Below, one piece after another: positions 54,301-64,000 of a DNA stretch of 64,000 nucleotides. The stretch lies in contig NZ_QEHR01000002.1 in assembly GCF_003095375.1 (NCBI RefSeq), forward strand, positions 124,001-188,000, given 5' to 3'. Within the stretch, counting starts at the first letter, position 1, and every line of letters begins with the position of its first letter. The notes under the pieces were generated by a model, which was not told the origin of the DNA, made no database searches, and was given only the letters and a program-made list of their open reading frames with translations. Made by a program: the position numbers and the translations under genes. The stretch is from Marixanthomonas spongiae. Lineage in GTDB: Bacteria; Bacteroidota; Bacteroidia; Flavobacteriales; Flavobacteriaceae.

Positions 54301-55178
54301 TAACTGGAGGTACGTGGACGACCGACGACAACCTTAACGCCATGGTTGCCGATTTGATGCACAACTATAAAATTAAAGAAAACGATTTACAAGGTAGCTT
54401 GCGTCGTGAGAAGTTTACCATTTCTGTTGGAGATGAATTGCCATCAGGAATTTTAAAACTTGCCAAGGTTTACATCGCTAAAAAACGTAAACTCAAAGTA
54501 GGTGATAAAATGGCGGGACGTCACGGTAACAAAGGTATTGTAGCGCGTATTGTTCGCGAAGAAGATATGCCGTTCCTAGAAGACGGAAGCCCAGTGGATA
54601 TCGTGTTGAACCCTCTTGGGGTACCATCGCGTATGAACATTGGTCAAATTTATGAAACGGTTCTTGGATGGGCTGGACAAAAATTAGGTCGCAAGTTTGC
54701 TACCCCAATTTTTGACGGTGCTACCATAGACCAAATCAACGAATTGACCGACGAAGCTGGCATACCAAGATTTGGGCACACGCATTTATATGATGGTGGA
54801 ACCGGACAGCGTTTTGACCAACCTGCAACAGTAGGGGTTATTTATATGCTGAAACTGGGCCACATGGTTGACGATAAGATGCACGCACGTTCTATAGGAC
54901 CATACTCATTGATTACGCAACAACCGTTGGGTGGTAAAGCCCAATTTGGTGGTCAGCGATTTGGTGAAATGGAGGTTTGGGCGCTTGAGGCTTATGGAGC
55001 TTCCAGCACACTACGTGAAATATTGACCGTAAAATCTGATGATGTTATTGGAAGGGCCAAAACATACGAAAGTATCGTGAAAGGCGAAACCATGCCAGAA
55101 CCAGGGTTGCCAGAATCCTTTAATGTGTTAATGCACGAATTAAAAGGTCTGGGACTTGACATTAGATTAGAAGAGTAA
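51366..55178 (+). CDS. rpoB: RNA polymerase subunit beta
   Basis: 1270 residues, normal for Bacteroidetes. The rifampicin-pocket region (about 465-495) reads [20 protein letters not shown] then [13 protein letters not shown], that is, without a known resistance change. [20 protein letters not shown] near the C-terminus is the conserved active-centre block. Starts 148 bp after rplL and ends 92 bp before rpoC, with a small CCCCGC/GCGGGG hairpin between. Confidence 0.98.
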   Translation: MSATQTERLNFSSVQNKPDYPDFLDIQIKSFQDFFQLETKSEERGNEGLYNTFMENFPITDTRNQFVLEFLDYFVDPPRYSIQECIERGLTYSVPLKARLKLYCTDPEHEDFETIVQDVYLGVIPYMTPSGTFCINGAERIVVSQLHRSPGVFFGQSFHANGTKLYSARVIPFKGSWIEFATDINSVMYAYIDRKKKLPVTTLFRAIGFERDKDILEIFDLAEEIKATKTGLKKHLGRKLAARVLKTWHEDFVDEDTGEVVSIERNEIVLDRDTELEKEHIEEILDSGTKTILLHKEDNQQGDYAIIHNTLQKDPTNSEKEAVEHIYRQLRNAEPPDEETARGIINKLFFSDQRYNLGEVGRYRMNKKLGLDIDMEKQVLTKEDIITIVKYLIELINSKAEIDDIDHLSNRRVRTVGEQLSSQFGVGLARMARTIRERMNVRDNEVFTPIDLINAKTLSSVINSFFGTNQLSQFMDQTNPLAEITHKRRLSALGPGGLSRERAGFEVRDVHYTHYGRLCPIETPEGPNIGLISSLSVYAKVNNLGFIETPYRKVEDGKIDLKSEPMYLSAEEEEEKLIAQANIPLKEDGQIDSDRVIARMEGDFPVVEPNTLNYADVAPNQIASISASLIPFLEHDDANRALMGSNMMRQAVPLLRADSPIVGTGLERQVASDSRVLINAEGDGEVEYVDANEITIKYDRTDDERMVSFDSDSKTYQLVKFRKTNQSTSINLKPIVSKGDRVKKGQVLCQGYATDKGELALGRNMKVAFMPWKGYNFEDAIVISERVVRDDIFTSIHIDEYSLEVRDTKLGNEELTHDIPNVSEEATKDLDEHGMIRVGAEVKPGDILIGKITPKGESDPTPEEKLLRAIFGDKAGDVKDASLKASPSLRGVVIDKKLFERAIKDKRKRAKDKEDIAALEIAYDAKFDALKDVLVEKLFAIIGGKTAQGVTNDLGETVFPKGKKYTLKMLNAVDDYTHLTGGTWTTDDNLNAMVADLMHNYKIKENDLQGSLRREKFTISVGDELPSGILKLAKVYIAKKRKLKVGDKMAGRHGNKGIVARIVREEDMPFLEDGSPVDIVLNPLGVPSRMNIGQIYETVLGWAGQKLGRKFATPIFDGATIDQINELTDEAGIPRFGHTHLYDGGTGQRFDQPATVGVIYMLKLGHMVDDKMHARSIGPYSLITQQPLGGKAQFGGQRFGEMEVWALEAYGASSTLREILTVKSDDVIGRAKTYESIVKGETMPEPGLPESFNVLMHELKGLGLDIRLEE

Positions 55179-55181
55179 TAG

Positions 55182-55200
55182 CTCCCCGCGCAAGCGGGGA
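55182..55200 (+). other. short GC hairpin between rpoB and rpoC
   Basis: CTCCCCGC and GCGGGGA around GCAA. No T run, so it is a possible processing or pausing site and not a terminator. Confidence 0.55.
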
Positions 55201-55270
55201 CCTCTAACTCTTACGTAGGGACGCTGCAAATCGTCCCATTTCAAACATAACAAGATTAGTACACAGCATT

Positions 55271-58200
55271 ATGGCAAGAAATAAAGAAAACACAGTTCAG
55301 AAATTCAACAAAATTTCTATTGGTTTAGCCTCACCTGAATCGATTTTGGCAGAATCGCGCGGAGAAGTACTTAAACCTGAAACAATAAACTACCGTACGC
55401 ACAAACCAGAGCGTGACGGCCTTTTCTGTGAGCGTATTTTTGGTCCTGTTAAGGATTACGAATGTGCCTGTGGTAAATATAAACGAATTCGCTACAAAGG
55501 CATCGTATGTGACCGTTGTGGTGTAGAGGTAACCGAAAAGAAAGTACGTCGTGATCGCGTAGGGCACATTAATTTAGTGGTTCCTGTTGCACACATCTGG
55601 TACTTCCGTAGTTTACCCAACAAAATAGGATACCTGCTTGGATTGCCGTCCAAGAAGTTGGATATGATTATCTATTACGAAAGATATGTCGTCATCCAGC
55701 CCGGTATCGCCAAGAATGAAGAAGGAGAACCACTTCAAAAAATGGATTTCCTTACAGAAGAAGAATATTTAAATGCTTTAGAAGCGATTCCAGTTGAAAA
55801 CCAATACCTGGAAGACAGCGATCCTAATAAATTCATCGCCAAGATGGGTGCTGAGTGTTTAATAGAATTGTTACAGCGCATCGACTTGGATGCCCTGTCT
55901 TTCGAATTAAGGCACAAAGCAAACAACGAAACTTCTAAGCAACGTAAAACTGAAGCGTTAAAACGCCTTCAAGTAGTTGAAGCACTTCGCGAAGCCAATA
56001 AAAACCGGGAAAACAAACCCGAATGGATGATTATGAAGGTGGTGCCAATTATCCCACCGGAATTGCGTCCATTAGTGCCATTGGACGGTGGTCGTTTCGC
56101 AACATCAGACTTAAATGATCTGTACCGTCGTGTGATCATCCGGAACAACCGTTTAAAACGATTGATGGAAATTAAAGCTCCTGAAGTAATTCTACGTAAT
56201 GAAAAACGGATGCTTCAAGAGTCTGTAGATTCATTGTTTGATAATACACGTAAATCTTCAGCAGTAAAAACAGATAGCAACCGTCCGTTAAAATCACTTT
56301 CAGATTCATTGAAAGGGAAACAAGGGCGTTTCCGTCAAAACTTACTGGGTAAACGTGTGGATTATTCAGCACGTTCGGTAATTGTTGTAGGACCGGAGTT
56401 GAAGCTATTTGAATGTGGTATTCCAAAAGATATGGCCGCCGAGCTGTACAAGCCTTTTGTAATTAGAAAATTAATTGAACGAGGAATTGTAAAAACAGTT
56501 AAGTCTGCCAAGAAAATTATAGACAAGAAAGAGCCCGTAGTTTGGGACATCCTTGAAAATGTATTGAAAGGACATCCCGTATTATTGAACCGTGCTCCTA
56601 CCTTGCACCGTTTGGGTATTCAGGCTTTTCAACCTAAATTAATTGAAGGGAAAGCAATCCAGCTGCACCCATTGGTATGTACGGCATTCAACGCTGACTT
56701 TGATGGTGACCAGATGGCGGTACACCTTCCATTGGGGCCAGAAGCAATCTTGGAAGCTCAATTGTTAATGTTGGCTTCTCACAATATCTTGAACCCTGCA
56801 AATGGTTCGCCGGTAGCAGTACCGTCTCAAGATATGGTATTGGGGCTGTATTATATGACCAAGTTGCGGAAGTCCACAGATGATGTAAAAGTAAAAGGTG
56901 AAGGCTTAACATTCTATTCAGAAGAAGAAGCAGTGATTGCTTACAATGAAAAACGAGTAGATCTTAATGCACAGATAAAAATACGTACCAAGGATTTCAA
57001 TGAAGAAGGCGAATTGGTATACCAAATTATCGAAACTACCTTAGGTAGGGTGATATTTAACCAAGAAGTACCAGAAGAAGCCGGTTATATTAATGAAGTA
57101 TTGACCAAAAAGTCGCTTCGTGATATTATTGGGAAAATCCTTAAAGTAACCAGCGTACCAAAAACGGCAGCGTTCTTGGATGAAATTAAAACATTAGGCT
57201 ACAAGTTTGCCTTTGAAGGTGGCTTGTCGTTTAGTTTAGGTGATATCATTATCCCTGCTGAAAAGCAAACCATGATCGAAGATGCCAACAAACAAGTGGA
57301 CGGTATTGTAGGCAACTATAATATGGGGCTTATTACCAACAACGAACGCTACAACCAGGTAATTGATATATGGACAGCTACCAATGCCGAATTAACGGAA
57401 CTTTCTATGAAACGTATCCGCGAAGACCAGCAAGGGTTTAACTCTGTGTATATGATGCTTGACTCTGGAGCACGTGGTAGTAAAGAGCAAATTAGACAGC
57501 TGACCGGTATGCGTGGATTGATGGCGAAGCCTAAAAAATCCAATTCCGGTGGTGGTGAGATTATTGAAAACCCAATTTTGTCCAACTTTAAGGAAGGGCT
57601 CTCAATTTTGGAATACTTTATCTCTACTCACGGTGCCCGTAAAGGTCTTGCCGATACCGCACTTAAAACGGCCGATGCAGGTTACTTAACGCGTCGTTTG
57701 GTAGATGTATCGCAAGATGTTATCATTAACGAAGTAGATTGCGGTACCTTAAGGGGTATTGAAGTTTCCGCATTGAAGAAAAACGAAGAGGTTGTTGAAA
57801 CCTTGGAAGCCAGGATCATTGGTCGTATTGCATTAAACGATGTAATAAACCCATTGAATAAAGAAGTATTGGCTGAAGCAGGCGAGCATATTTCAGAAGA
57901 AACCGCCAAGATTATCGGTGATTCTGCTGTTGATAGCGTAGAAGTACGTTCTGCATTAACTTGTGAAGCCAAGAAAGGAATTTGCTCACAATGTTATGGC
58001 CGCAACCTTGCTACCAATAAAATGGTACAACGCGGGGAAGCAGTAGGTGTTGTAGCGGCGCAATCCATTGGAGAACCCGGTACACAGCTTACTTTGCGTA
58101 CATTCCACGTGGGTGGTATTGCCGGAAACATTTCAGAAGACAACAAGCTGGTTGCCAAATACGATGGTAAAGCTGAAATTGAAGACCTGAAAACGGTTAA

Positions 58201-59569
58201 AGGTGAAGATGCCGAAGGAAAACAAATCGATATCGTGATTTCCCGTACTTCCGAAATAAAGGTCATCGATCCGAAAACCGGAATTACCTTGAGTAACAAT
58301 AACATTCCTTACGGTTCTACACTATATGTAAAAGATGGTGATAAAATTAAGGAAGGCGATGTGGTTTGCGAATGGGATCCGTACAACGGGGTGATCATTT
58401 CAGAATTTGCCGGTAAGATTAAGTACGAAAACATCGAGCAAGGTGTTACGTATCAGGTTGAAATAGATGAGCAGACTGGGTTCCAGGAGAAGGTAATTTC
58501 AGAATCCAGAAATAAAAAGAAAATACCAACGCTTCAAATTCTCGGAAAAAAAGATGAAGTGATCCGTTCGTACAACTTACCTGTGGGAGCTCACATTATG
58601 GTTGACGATGAGGAAAAAATCAAGATTGGTAAAGTGTTGGTGAAAATACCACGTAAATCTTCAAAAGCTGGGGATATTACCGGTGGTCTGCCACGAGTGA
58701 CCGAACTTTTTGAAGCCCGTAACCCATCCAATCCTGCCGTAGTAAGCGAGATTGACGGTGTGGTGTCCTTCGGAAAAATAAAACGCGGTAACCGGGAGAT
58801 CATTGTGGAGTCTAAAGTGGGCGAAATAAAGAAGTACTTGGTGAAGTTGTCCAACCAGATTTTGGTTCAAGAAAACGACTATGTACGTGCCGGAATGCCG
58901 CTTTCTGATGGTTCCATTACTCCAGAAGATATTTTACGAATTGAAGGACCTTCAGCAGTACAACAGTACTTGGTGAACGAAGTTCAGGAAGTTTATCGTC
59001 TGCAAGGAGTGAAGATCAACGACAAGCACTTTGAGGTGGTCGTTCGCCAAATGATGCGTAAAGTACGTATTGTTGATAGTGGCGATACCACGTTCTTGGA
59101 AAATCAATTAGCTCATAAAGATGACTTTATTGAAGAAAACGATAAAATCTTCGGAATGAAAGTAGTTGAAAACGCCGGGGATAGTGAAACCCTTAAGGAA
59201 GGGCAGATCGTTTCGCCGCGTGATCTGCGGGATGAAAACTCTATCTTGAAGCGTAATGACAAAGCATTGGTTGAAGCAAGGGATGCCGTTAATGCAACTG
59301 CAACCCCAATATTGCAGGGTATTACCAGAGCGTCGCTGCAAACCAAGTCGTTTATTTCTGCTGCATCGTTCCAGGAAACCACAAAAGTATTGAACGAAGC
59401 TGCGGTAAGCGGTAAAGTGGATACTTTAGAAGGACTGAAAGAAAATGTTATTGTAGGTCATAAAATACCTGCCGGTACCGGTATGCGCGAATACGATTCC
59501 ATAATCGTAGGAAGCAAAGAGGAACTGGAAGAAATGACCCGCGAGAAACAAGAAGTGAATTTTAACTAA
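55271..59569 (+). CDS. rpoC: RNA polymerase subunit beta'
   Basis: 1432 residues. First zinc site CACGKYKR and CDRCGVEV (Cys65, 67, 80, 83). The catalytic [10 protein letters not shown] lies at about 474-483 with its three aspartates, the bridge-helix/trigger-loop region follows, and the second zinc cluster is [16 protein letters not shown]. Length is normal for the phylum. Terminator at 59596-59622. Confidence 0.98.
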   Translation: MARNKENTVQKFNKISIGLASPESILAESRGEVLKPETINYRTHKPERDGLFCERIFGPVKDYECACGKYKRIRYKGIVCDRCGVEVTEKKVRRDRVGHINLVVPVAHIWYFRSLPNKIGYLLGLPSKKLDMIIYYERYVVIQPGIAKNEEGEPLQKMDFLTEEEYLNALEAIPVENQYLEDSDPNKFIAKMGAECLIELLQRIDLDALSFELRHKANNETSKQRKTEALKRLQVVEALREANKNRENKPEWMIMKVVPIIPPELRPLVPLDGGRFATSDLNDLYRRVIIRNNRLKRLMEIKAPEVILRNEKRMLQESVDSLFDNTRKSSAVKTDSNRPLKSLSDSLKGKQGRFRQNLLGKRVDYSARSVIVVGPELKLFECGIPKDMAAELYKPFVIRKLIERGIVKTVKSAKKIIDKKEPVVWDILENVLKGHPVLLNRAPTLHRLGIQAFQPKLIEGKAIQLHPLVCTAFNADFDGDQMAVHLPLGPEAILEAQLLMLASHNILNPANGSPVAVPSQDMVLGLYYMTKLRKSTDDVKVKGEGLTFYSEEEAVIAYNEKRVDLNAQIKIRTKDFNEEGELVYQIIETTLGRVIFNQEVPEEAGYINEVLTKKSLRDIIGKILKVTSVPKTAAFLDEIKTLGYKFAFEGGLSFSLGDIIIPAEKQTMIEDANKQVDGIVGNYNMGLITNNERYNQVIDIWTATNAELTELSMKRIREDQQGFNSVYMMLDSGARGSKEQIRQLTGMRGLMAKPKKSNSGGGEIIENPILSNFKEGLSILEYFISTHGARKGLADTALKTADAGYLTRRLVDVSQDVIINEVDCGTLRGIEVSALKKNEEVVETLEARIIGRIALNDVINPLNKEVLAEAGEHISEETAKIIGDSAVDSVEVRSALTCEAKKGICSQCYGRNLATNKMVQRGEAVGVVAAQSIGEPGTQLTLRTFHVGGIAGNISEDNKLVAKYDGKAEIEDLKTVKGEDAEGKQIDIVISRTSEIKVIDPKTGITLSNNNIPYGSTLYVKDGDKIKEGDVVCEWDPYNGVIISEFAGKIKYENIEQGVTYQVEIDEQTGFQEKVISESRNKKKIPTLQILGKKDEVIRSYNLPVGAHIMVDDEEKIKIGKVLVKIPRKSSKAGDITGGLPRVTELFEARNPSNPAVVSEIDGVVSFGKIKRGNREIIVESKVGEIKKYLVKLSNQILVQENDYVRAGMPLSDGSITPEDILRIEGPSAVQQYLVNEVQEVYRLQGVKINDKHFEVVVRQMMRKVRIVDSGDTTFLENQLAHKDDFIEENDKIFGMKVVENAGDSETLKEGQIVSPRDLRDENSILKRNDKALVEARDAVNATATPILQGITRASLQTKSFISAASFQETTKVLNEAAVSGKVDTLEGLKENVIVGHKIPAGTGMREYDSIIVGSKEELEEMTREKQEVNFN

Positions 59570-59595
59570 ACATAGAATAGTTTAGATAAGTACTG

Positions 59596-59622
59596 AAAAA
59601 TCCCGTCCATACGGGATTTTTC
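59596..59622 (+). terminator. terminator of the rpoBC operon
   Basis: AAAAATCCCGT pairs with ACGGGATTTTT around CCAT and is followed by CTTTT. Confidence 0.9.
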
Positions 59623-59649
59623 TTTTATATTTAATAATCAATAATTAAA

Positions 59650-59756
59650 AGGTGGTTGAGGGAAGCCGAAGCCACGCTTGTCCGCCGGAACTTTTTAGTG
59701 TAGGCGGAAATAACTAATAACAAAAGAAGTGGCTGGACCCGATTAAAATCGGGACT
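59650..59756. repeat. REP-like palindromic sequence
   Basis: GGTGGTTGAGGGAAGCCGAA then GCCACG, later CCGCC/GGCGG, and CCCGATTAAAATCGGG. It resembles the CTGAG/CGAAG elements near the tRNAs but is diverged. No gene seen in 59570-59793. Confidence 0.5.
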
Positions 59757-59793
59757 GTATTGAAACTTCCCAAAATAATATAAATAAAACACA

Positions 59794-60117
59794 ATGTCAG
59801 ACGATCAAAACAAACAAAAAAAGAAACAAGGACAAATTAATATTGAACTGGACGAAAGCGTAGCCCAAGGCATTTACAGCAACTTGGCGATTATCAATCA
59901 TTCGCAATCCGAGTTTATTTTAGATTTCGTGAGCATCATGCCGGGCGTGCCCAAAAGCAAGGTGAAATCCCGTATAATTTTAACCCCGCAACATGCCAAG
60001 CGGTTGTTAAAAGCCTTGCACGATAATATACAACGGTTCGAAAAAGCCCATGGCGAAGTGAAAGAACAAGAGCAACCGGCAATCCCTTTAAATTTCGGAC
60101 CAACGGGTGAAGCATAG
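59794..60117 (+). CDS. DUF3467 family protein
   Basis: 107 residues: QINIELDESVAQGIYSNLAI, INHSQSEFILDFVSIMPGVP and KSRIILTPQHAKRLLKALHD are the DUF3467 blocks. A small cytoplasmic protein with a charged N-terminus, found after rpoC in many Bacteroidetes; function unknown. Confidence 0.88.
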   Translation: MSDDQNKQKKKQGQINIELDESVAQGIYSNLAIINHSQSEFILDFVSIMPGVPKSKVKSRIILTPQHAKRLLKALHDNIQRFEKAHGEVKEQEQPAIPLNFGPTGEA

Positions 60118-60279
60118 AAGACCTTGCTTTATAGTTTTTTTAAAGAATATACATGCATACATGCGTGCTTCAACTTCTTGATGGTTGAATCTTGAACGCA
60201 CTATTGCAGCTTTCAAAAAATACCTGCTTACAGGATGCGTACAGGTAAATTCAAAACATGATGAATAGAGAAGAATACC

Positions 60280-61866
60280 CTATTTAAACTCACTCACAAA
60301 GTGTAGTTTAATATTAGGGTATTTTGTTTGGGTCATTTGTAAAGTAAAGGCAGAATCGGCGAAGAATACCAGTTGGTCCCGCTTGTCTTTCGCCAAGTAT
60401 TTTGCCTTAACGCGTTTAAACTCCTTAAATTCATCGCTTTTAGGGTCATTGGGCTCTACCCAGCAGGCTTTGTGAACGTTGAGATTTTCATATCGGCACG
60501 AGGCACCGTATTCATGTTCCAAACGGTATTGAATCACTTCAAACTGGAGGGCGCCAACGGTACCAATCACTTTTCGGCCATTCAGTTCTAGGATAAAAAG
60601 CTGTGCAACGCCTTCATCCATTAATTGGTCGATCCCTTTTTCCAGCTGTTTGCTTTTCATTGGGTCGGCGTTGTTGATGTATTTGAAATGTTCCGGCGAA
60701 AAACTGGGGATACCTTTGTACTGCATTTCTTCGCCTTCTGTTAACGTATCGCCTATTTTGAAATTTCCGGTGTCGTGAAGCCCAACTATATCACCGGGAT
60801 AGGAAATATCCACTATCTGTTTTTTTTCAGCAAAAAAGGCATTGGGGCTGGAGAATTTCAGCTTTTTGCCATTACGTACGTGCAGGTAAGGCGTATTGCG
60901 TTCAAAGGTGCCAGAGACAATCTTAACAAAAGCCAGCCGGTCCCGGTGTTTGGGGTCCATATTGGCGTGTATTTTAAACACAAAGCCCGTAAAATCTTTT
61001 TCATCTGGTTTTACCAAGCGCGTATCGCTTTCTTTAGGACGCGGTTTTGGGGCTATTTCAACAAAACAGTCCAACAATTCGCGTACGCCAAAGTTGTTCA
61101 ATGCCGAACCGAAGAAAACAGGTTGCAGTTCGCCGTTTAGGTATTCTTCACGATTAAACGTAGGGTAGATTTTGGCAAGCTCCAGTTCTTCCCTTAACGT
61201 ATGGGCCGCGTCGCTACCTATAAGTTCGTCGAGTTCAGGATTGCTTAAATCTTCAATTTCGATGGTTTCTTCAATATTTTTTCGGCTACTGCCACTAAAA
61301 AGGTTGACGTTTTTTTCCCAAATATTGTAAATTCCCTTAAAGTCATAACCCATTCCAATAGGAAAGCTTAAAGGGGTTACCCGTAGGTTCAATTTTTGCT
61401 CTATTTCGTCTAACAGCTCAAACGCATCTTTCCCTTCCCGGTCCATTTTGTTGATAAAAACAATCATGGGGATATTGCGCATGCGGCATACTTCGACCAA
61501 TTTCTCTGTTTGGGCCTCAACCCCTTTGGCCACGTCAATAACAACGATTACACTGTCAACGGCGGTAAGGGTCCTAAAGGTGTCTTCGGCAAAGTCTTTG
61601 TGCCCTGGCGTATCGAGGATGTTTATCTTAATGCCTTCATATTCAAATGCTAAAACTGAAGTGGCGACCGAGATGCCCCGTTGCCGTTCAATCTCCATAA
61701 AATCACTCGTGGCCCCTTTTTTTATCTTGTTGCTTTTTACCGCACCCGCTTCCTGTATGGCCCCGCCAAAAAGCAACAGTTTTTCGGTTAAAGTGGTTTT
61801 CCCGGCATCGGGGTGAGAGATGATCCCGAAGGTTCTCCTGCGTTCAATTTCACGTTTAATTGACAT
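60280..61866 (-). CDS. prfC: peptide chain release factor 3
   Basis: 528 residues. G1 SHPDAGKTTL (17-26), DTPGHKDF, NKMDRE and an RRRTFGIISHP start identify RF3, the GTPase that recycles RF1/RF2 after termination. EF-G-like domain II and the C-terminal VGALQFEVIQYRLEHEYGA are intact. Monocistronic on the minus strand with a -7 box at 61889-61896. Confidence 0.96.
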   Translation of the reverse strand: MSIKREIERRRTFGIISHPDAGKTTLTEKLLLFGGAIQEAGAVKSNKIKKGATSDFMEIERQRGISVATSVLAFEYEGIKINILDTPGHKDFAEDTFRTLTAVDSVIVVIDVAKGVEAQTEKLVEVCRMRNIPMIVFINKMDREGKDAFELLDEIEQKLNLRVTPLSFPIGMGYDFKGIYNIWEKNVNLFSGSSRKNIEETIEIEDLSNPELDELIGSDAAHTLREELELAKIYPTFNREEYLNGELQPVFFGSALNNFGVRELLDCFVEIAPKPRPKESDTRLVKPDEKDFTGFVFKIHANMDPKHRDRLAFVKIVSGTFERNTPYLHVRNGKKLKFSSPNAFFAEKKQIVDISYPGDIVGLHDTGNFKIGDTLTEGEEMQYKGIPSFSPEHFKYINNADPMKSKQLEKGIDQLMDEGVAQLFILELNGRKVIGTVGALQFEVIQYRLEHEYGASCRYENLNVHKACWVEPNDPKSDEFKEFKRVKAKYLAKDKRDQLVFFADSAFTLQMTQTKYPNIKLHFVSEFK

Positions 61867-61888
61867 AATGGCTGTTCAAATTTGGCGT

Positions 61889-61896
61889 CAAAGATA
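61889..61896 (-). promoter_or_regulatory. -7 box of prfC
   Basis: TATCTTTG on the minus strand fits TAnnTTTG, 22 bp before the ATG at 61866. Confidence 0.75.
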
Positions 61897-61994
61897 CGGG
61901 TTTTCACAAAGGTTTTAATAGGTGTTTCCAATAGTTTTGAATGTAAGTGTTCTCACAAATAAAAATCGTTTAATCCTTTTAAACATCAACGTTG

Positions 61995-62179
61995 TACGTA
62001 CTTATACGTATATGTGTTTCCTACAAATTTAATTGTTAAATCACCCTAATTCTTGTAGTTCAACGAAAATTTATTGCATTTGAACTAATAGTTGGGTTTT
62101 TGTAAATCCTTAACGTTTTTTCCTACGTACCTTTGTTAAAAGCAAACGATAAGTAATCTATTATTTGGCGACATACGTA
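61995..62179 (+). promoter_or_regulatory. four TACGTA palindromes around a promoter
   Basis: TACGTA occurs at 61995, 62005, 62124 and 62174. The first two are exactly 10 bp apart; the third overlaps the -7 box by two bases. They are candidate operators for the secreted-protein genes. The 61867-62313 interval otherwise holds only promoters and a leader. Confidence 0.5.
62128..62135 (+). promoter_or_regulatory. -7 box of the secreted-protein operon, long leader
   Basis: TACCTTTG fits TAnnTTTG; the first ATG is 178 bp on, so the mRNA would have an unusually long 5' leader of about 170 nt with no ORF. Confidence 0.65.
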
Positions 62180-62313
62180 AGTGTAAAATTTTAGATATTC
62201 CTCTACTTATTGAAGTTTATTTCAATTTTTTAAATGAAGTAATCAAAGATTTTCACCAACATACAGTATCAAATATAGAACGTTCTTGTGATCAAGATTC
62301 AAACCTTAAAGTT

Positions 62314-62841
62314 ATGAGTATTAAAAAAATCCCTTTTTTTGGAAAACTACTAACCTGTACTTTTCTTTTTGCATTTTTCATTGTTTCTGGAGTAAATGCC
62401 CAGTCTTGCGATGCTACATTAATTGTGGAAAAGAATAGAAATTCGAAATCTGCAGATGAAGATGGAGCTGTTTACGATATGGTGCTTACCAATACATCCA
62501 GTGCTTCTGAAAGCTACACCATAGCCCTTAAGCAGCTTGAAGAGCCGTGTTCAAATTCTGTTGCTTACAGAACCACCAAAGCAAATGTGAATTTGGACAT
62601 AGCGATAAATAATAAAAAAATTGATGTAAAAAACAACAACGGTAGAGCTGTTGCCAGCGGTGATGCAGTTTCTGTAAACCCTGGACAATCCTATAAATTC
62701 ACTGTTAAGGTAACGGTCCCCAAAGGTACCCCCACACAACGGTGGAGTTGCATACAGGTAGAGGCAAAGTCTGCATCTTGTAAACAAGGGGCGGCAAGTA
62801 CGGTTTTAAAAGTTTTTGTTCCAGACCTGAATGAAGGATAA
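62314..62841 (+). CDS. secreted Ig-like domain protein
   Basis: 175 residues. Signal peptide with cleavage near VNAQSC (about 29). The mature part is a single beta-sandwich-like domain, with DMVLTNTSSASESYTIALKQ and VNPGQSYKFTVKVTVPKGTP as strand pairs, and cysteines in QSCDA, EPCSN, SCIQV and ASCKQ that could form two disulfides. No family is recognised beyond an Ig/Fn3-like or CARDB-like fold. It lies 52 bp before the vWA gene and probably shares its transcript. Confidence 0.7.
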   Translation: MSIKKIPFFGKLLTCTFLFAFFIVSGVNAQSCDATLIVEKNRNSKSADEDGAVYDMVLTNTSSASESYTIALKQLEEPCSNSVAYRTTKANVNLDIAINNKKIDVKNNNGRAVASGDAVSVNPGQSYKFTVKVTVPKGTPTQRWSCIQVEAKSASCKQGAASTVLKVFVPDLNEG

Positions 62842-62893
62842 AAAAAGAATTGATATAGCAATAAAATATAGGTGTTAACCTAAAATTAATTTT

Positions 62894-64000
62894 ATGAAAA
62901 GATTTTTACAACTCCGAAACATACTAAATAAAAAAAGTGGCACGGTTTTCTTCATGCTCTTCTTTCTTTTTTCTGCAAGTTCATTGTTTGCGCAGGCAAT
63001 CGTTGTTAATAGAACGGTAACAGAAAACCCAACCCTCTGCAATCAATATGATGTAGAACTTGAAGTAACCGGTAATCCAAGTGTTGCGCCATCAGAGGTT
63101 GTTCTTGTCATTGATAGATCTGGTAGTATGGACGATGGGCCTAAGCCTGAGCCAATCGATTATGCAAAGGATGCCGCTATAGATTTCGTCAATAACTTTT
63201 TTGCGAATAACCCAACAGGAATGAACAGGATAGCGGTTGTTAGTTATGCTGCTTCAGCAAGCACCGATATAGGTTTAACTGGAAGTTCAGGAAAACAAGA
63301 TGTTATCGACGCGATCAATGGGTTGGTGACCAATGGGAATACCAACATTGAAGCTGCAATGGTCAAGGCAGATCAAGTTTTGAGTAATCAAGCTACCTTC
63401 GACTGCAACACAAATAGAAGCATTGTGTTGTTGACCGATGGTGTCGCAAACCGCGACAATCACGGTAACAGTTGCTCTAATAGCGGAGTTGACACCCCCT
63501 GTCAATTAAATGCTATTCAAGCAGGTATAAATGCGCAGACCACCACAAAAGGTGGAGAGGTCTATAACCAAAATATTTTTAGTGTTGGTCTTTTCAATGC
63601 TATTCAGGGCGGGCAACAAACTGCTGCGACCAAAACTATAGACGGTATCCAAAATGCTGGTTTGTTCACTACGGAAAATGCGCCCGATTTAATGAACATC
63701 TACAACACCATATTAGGACAGCTAACGCCAGCCGCAACGCAAATAAGTGGGCAGGCATTGGTGACCAATACCATTGATTCGGGCTTCGATTATGTTTCGG
63801 GCTCTATTTCAGCAAGTAAAGGAACCGCTTCTGCAAGCGGCGATCTGCTATCTTGGTATGTAAACCATGTCTCTAATGAGACCATCACCCTTAATTATAG
63901 TATTGTTTCTGTTGGGTCCGATGCATGTGGCATTGAACAAAATACAGGTGAAGCTGTTATGCAATATATCGATGCTGATTGTAATGAACAGACCCTTACC
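62894..64000 (+). CDS. secreted von Willebrand factor A-domain protein, 3' end outside window
   Basis: The frame is open from ATG 62894 to the window end (369 codons). A signal peptide follows a basic start (MKRFLQLRNILNKKSGTVFF, cleavage near LFAQA). The vWA domain has a complete MIDAS: VLVIDRSGSMD (Asp74, Ser76, Ser78) and SIVLLTDGVANRD. After it, VSGSISASKGTASASGDLL resembles a DUF11-like surface-repeat domain. A large adhesin-like surface protein, perhaps with a type IX secretion C-terminal signal that lies outside the window; that part is inference. Confidence 0.8.
   Translation, partial: MKRFLQLRNILNKKSGTVFFMLFFLFSASSLFAQAIVVNRTVTENPTLCNQYDVELEVTGNPSVAPSEVVLVIDRSGSMDDGPKPEPIDYAKDAAIDFVNNFFANNPTGMNRIAVVSYAASASTDIGLTGSSGKQDVIDAINGLVTNGNTNIEAAMVKADQVLSNQATFDCNTNRSIVLLTDGVANRDNHGNSCSNSGVDTPCQLNAIQAGINAQTTTKGGEVYNQNIFSVGLFNAIQGGQQTAATKTIDGIQNAGLFTTENAPDLMNIYNTILGQLTPAATQISGQALVTNTIDSGFDYVSGSISASKGTASASGDLLSWYVNHVSNETITLNYSIVSVGSDACGIEQNTGEAVMQYIDADCNEQTLT

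Overview
The window comes from a member of the Bacteroidota, most probably a marine-type Flavobacteriaceae. Three things point that way. Many genes are preceded by the Bacteroidetes -7 promoter motif TAnnTTTG and most lack Shine-Dalgarno sequences. Families such as DUF3857, DUF1343, DUF2851, DUF3467 and the TPR/beta-barrel pair are typical of the group. The tRNA-tuf-tRNA-secE-nusG-rplKAJL-rpoBC order is the one expected there. I see no insertion sequence, prophage, CRISPR array or rRNA gene.

Layout. 0-4.2 kb holds the start of a DUF3857 protein, two tandem candidate small-RNA units, a DUF1801 gene, kdsA (Kdo synthesis) and typA. 4.2-14.7 kb is a surface-polysaccharide locus: a polytopic membrane protein, a GNAT-type transferase, a sugar aminotransferase and a 3,4-ketoisomerase (FdtB/FdtA-like), a Wzx flippase, four glycosyltransferases, and a GT61 gene broken by two in-frame TAA codons. 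14.8-25.8 kb carries a divergent subtilase, ftsE, a large TPR protein with a TonB-receptor-like barrel and a thioredoxin-like protein, and lipoproteins including an amidohydrolase. 26-35 kb is rich in dispersed and heptameric repeats and holds a lipoprotein metalloprotease, a methyltransferase, a YkgJ-type protein, a NamZ-like muramidase, an FtsX-like permease and a cysteine synthase. 35-44 kb is mostly housekeeping and membrane genes: DUF202, DUF2851, PspC, a K+ channel, an alanine symporter, an HhH protein and an acyl-CoA dehydrogenase.

44-60 kb is the translation/transcription core: rpsU, a Xer recombinase, hpf, tRNA-Thr, tRNA-Tyr, tRNA-Gly, tRNA-Thr, tuf, tRNA-Trp, secE, nusG, rplKAJL and rpoBC, followed by a DUF3467 gene and prfC on the other strand. 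The last 2 kb starts a secreted-protein operon (an Ig-like protein, then a vWA protein cut by the window edge) behind a long leader and several TACGTA palindromes.

The most unusual signals are not protein genes. They are: (i) tandem promoter/box/terminator units at 0.6-0.95 kb that look like paralogous sRNAs; (ii) REP-like elements beside tRNA genes, each followed by a copy of the 3' end of that tRNA; (iii) period-7 tandem repeats that run into promoters or stop codons, partly linked to a palindromic dispersed element; (iv) a near-perfect Shine-Dalgarno at rpsU; (v) a long hairpin with a competing palindrome between rplL and rpoB. All functional statements come from reading motifs by eye; no database search was run.
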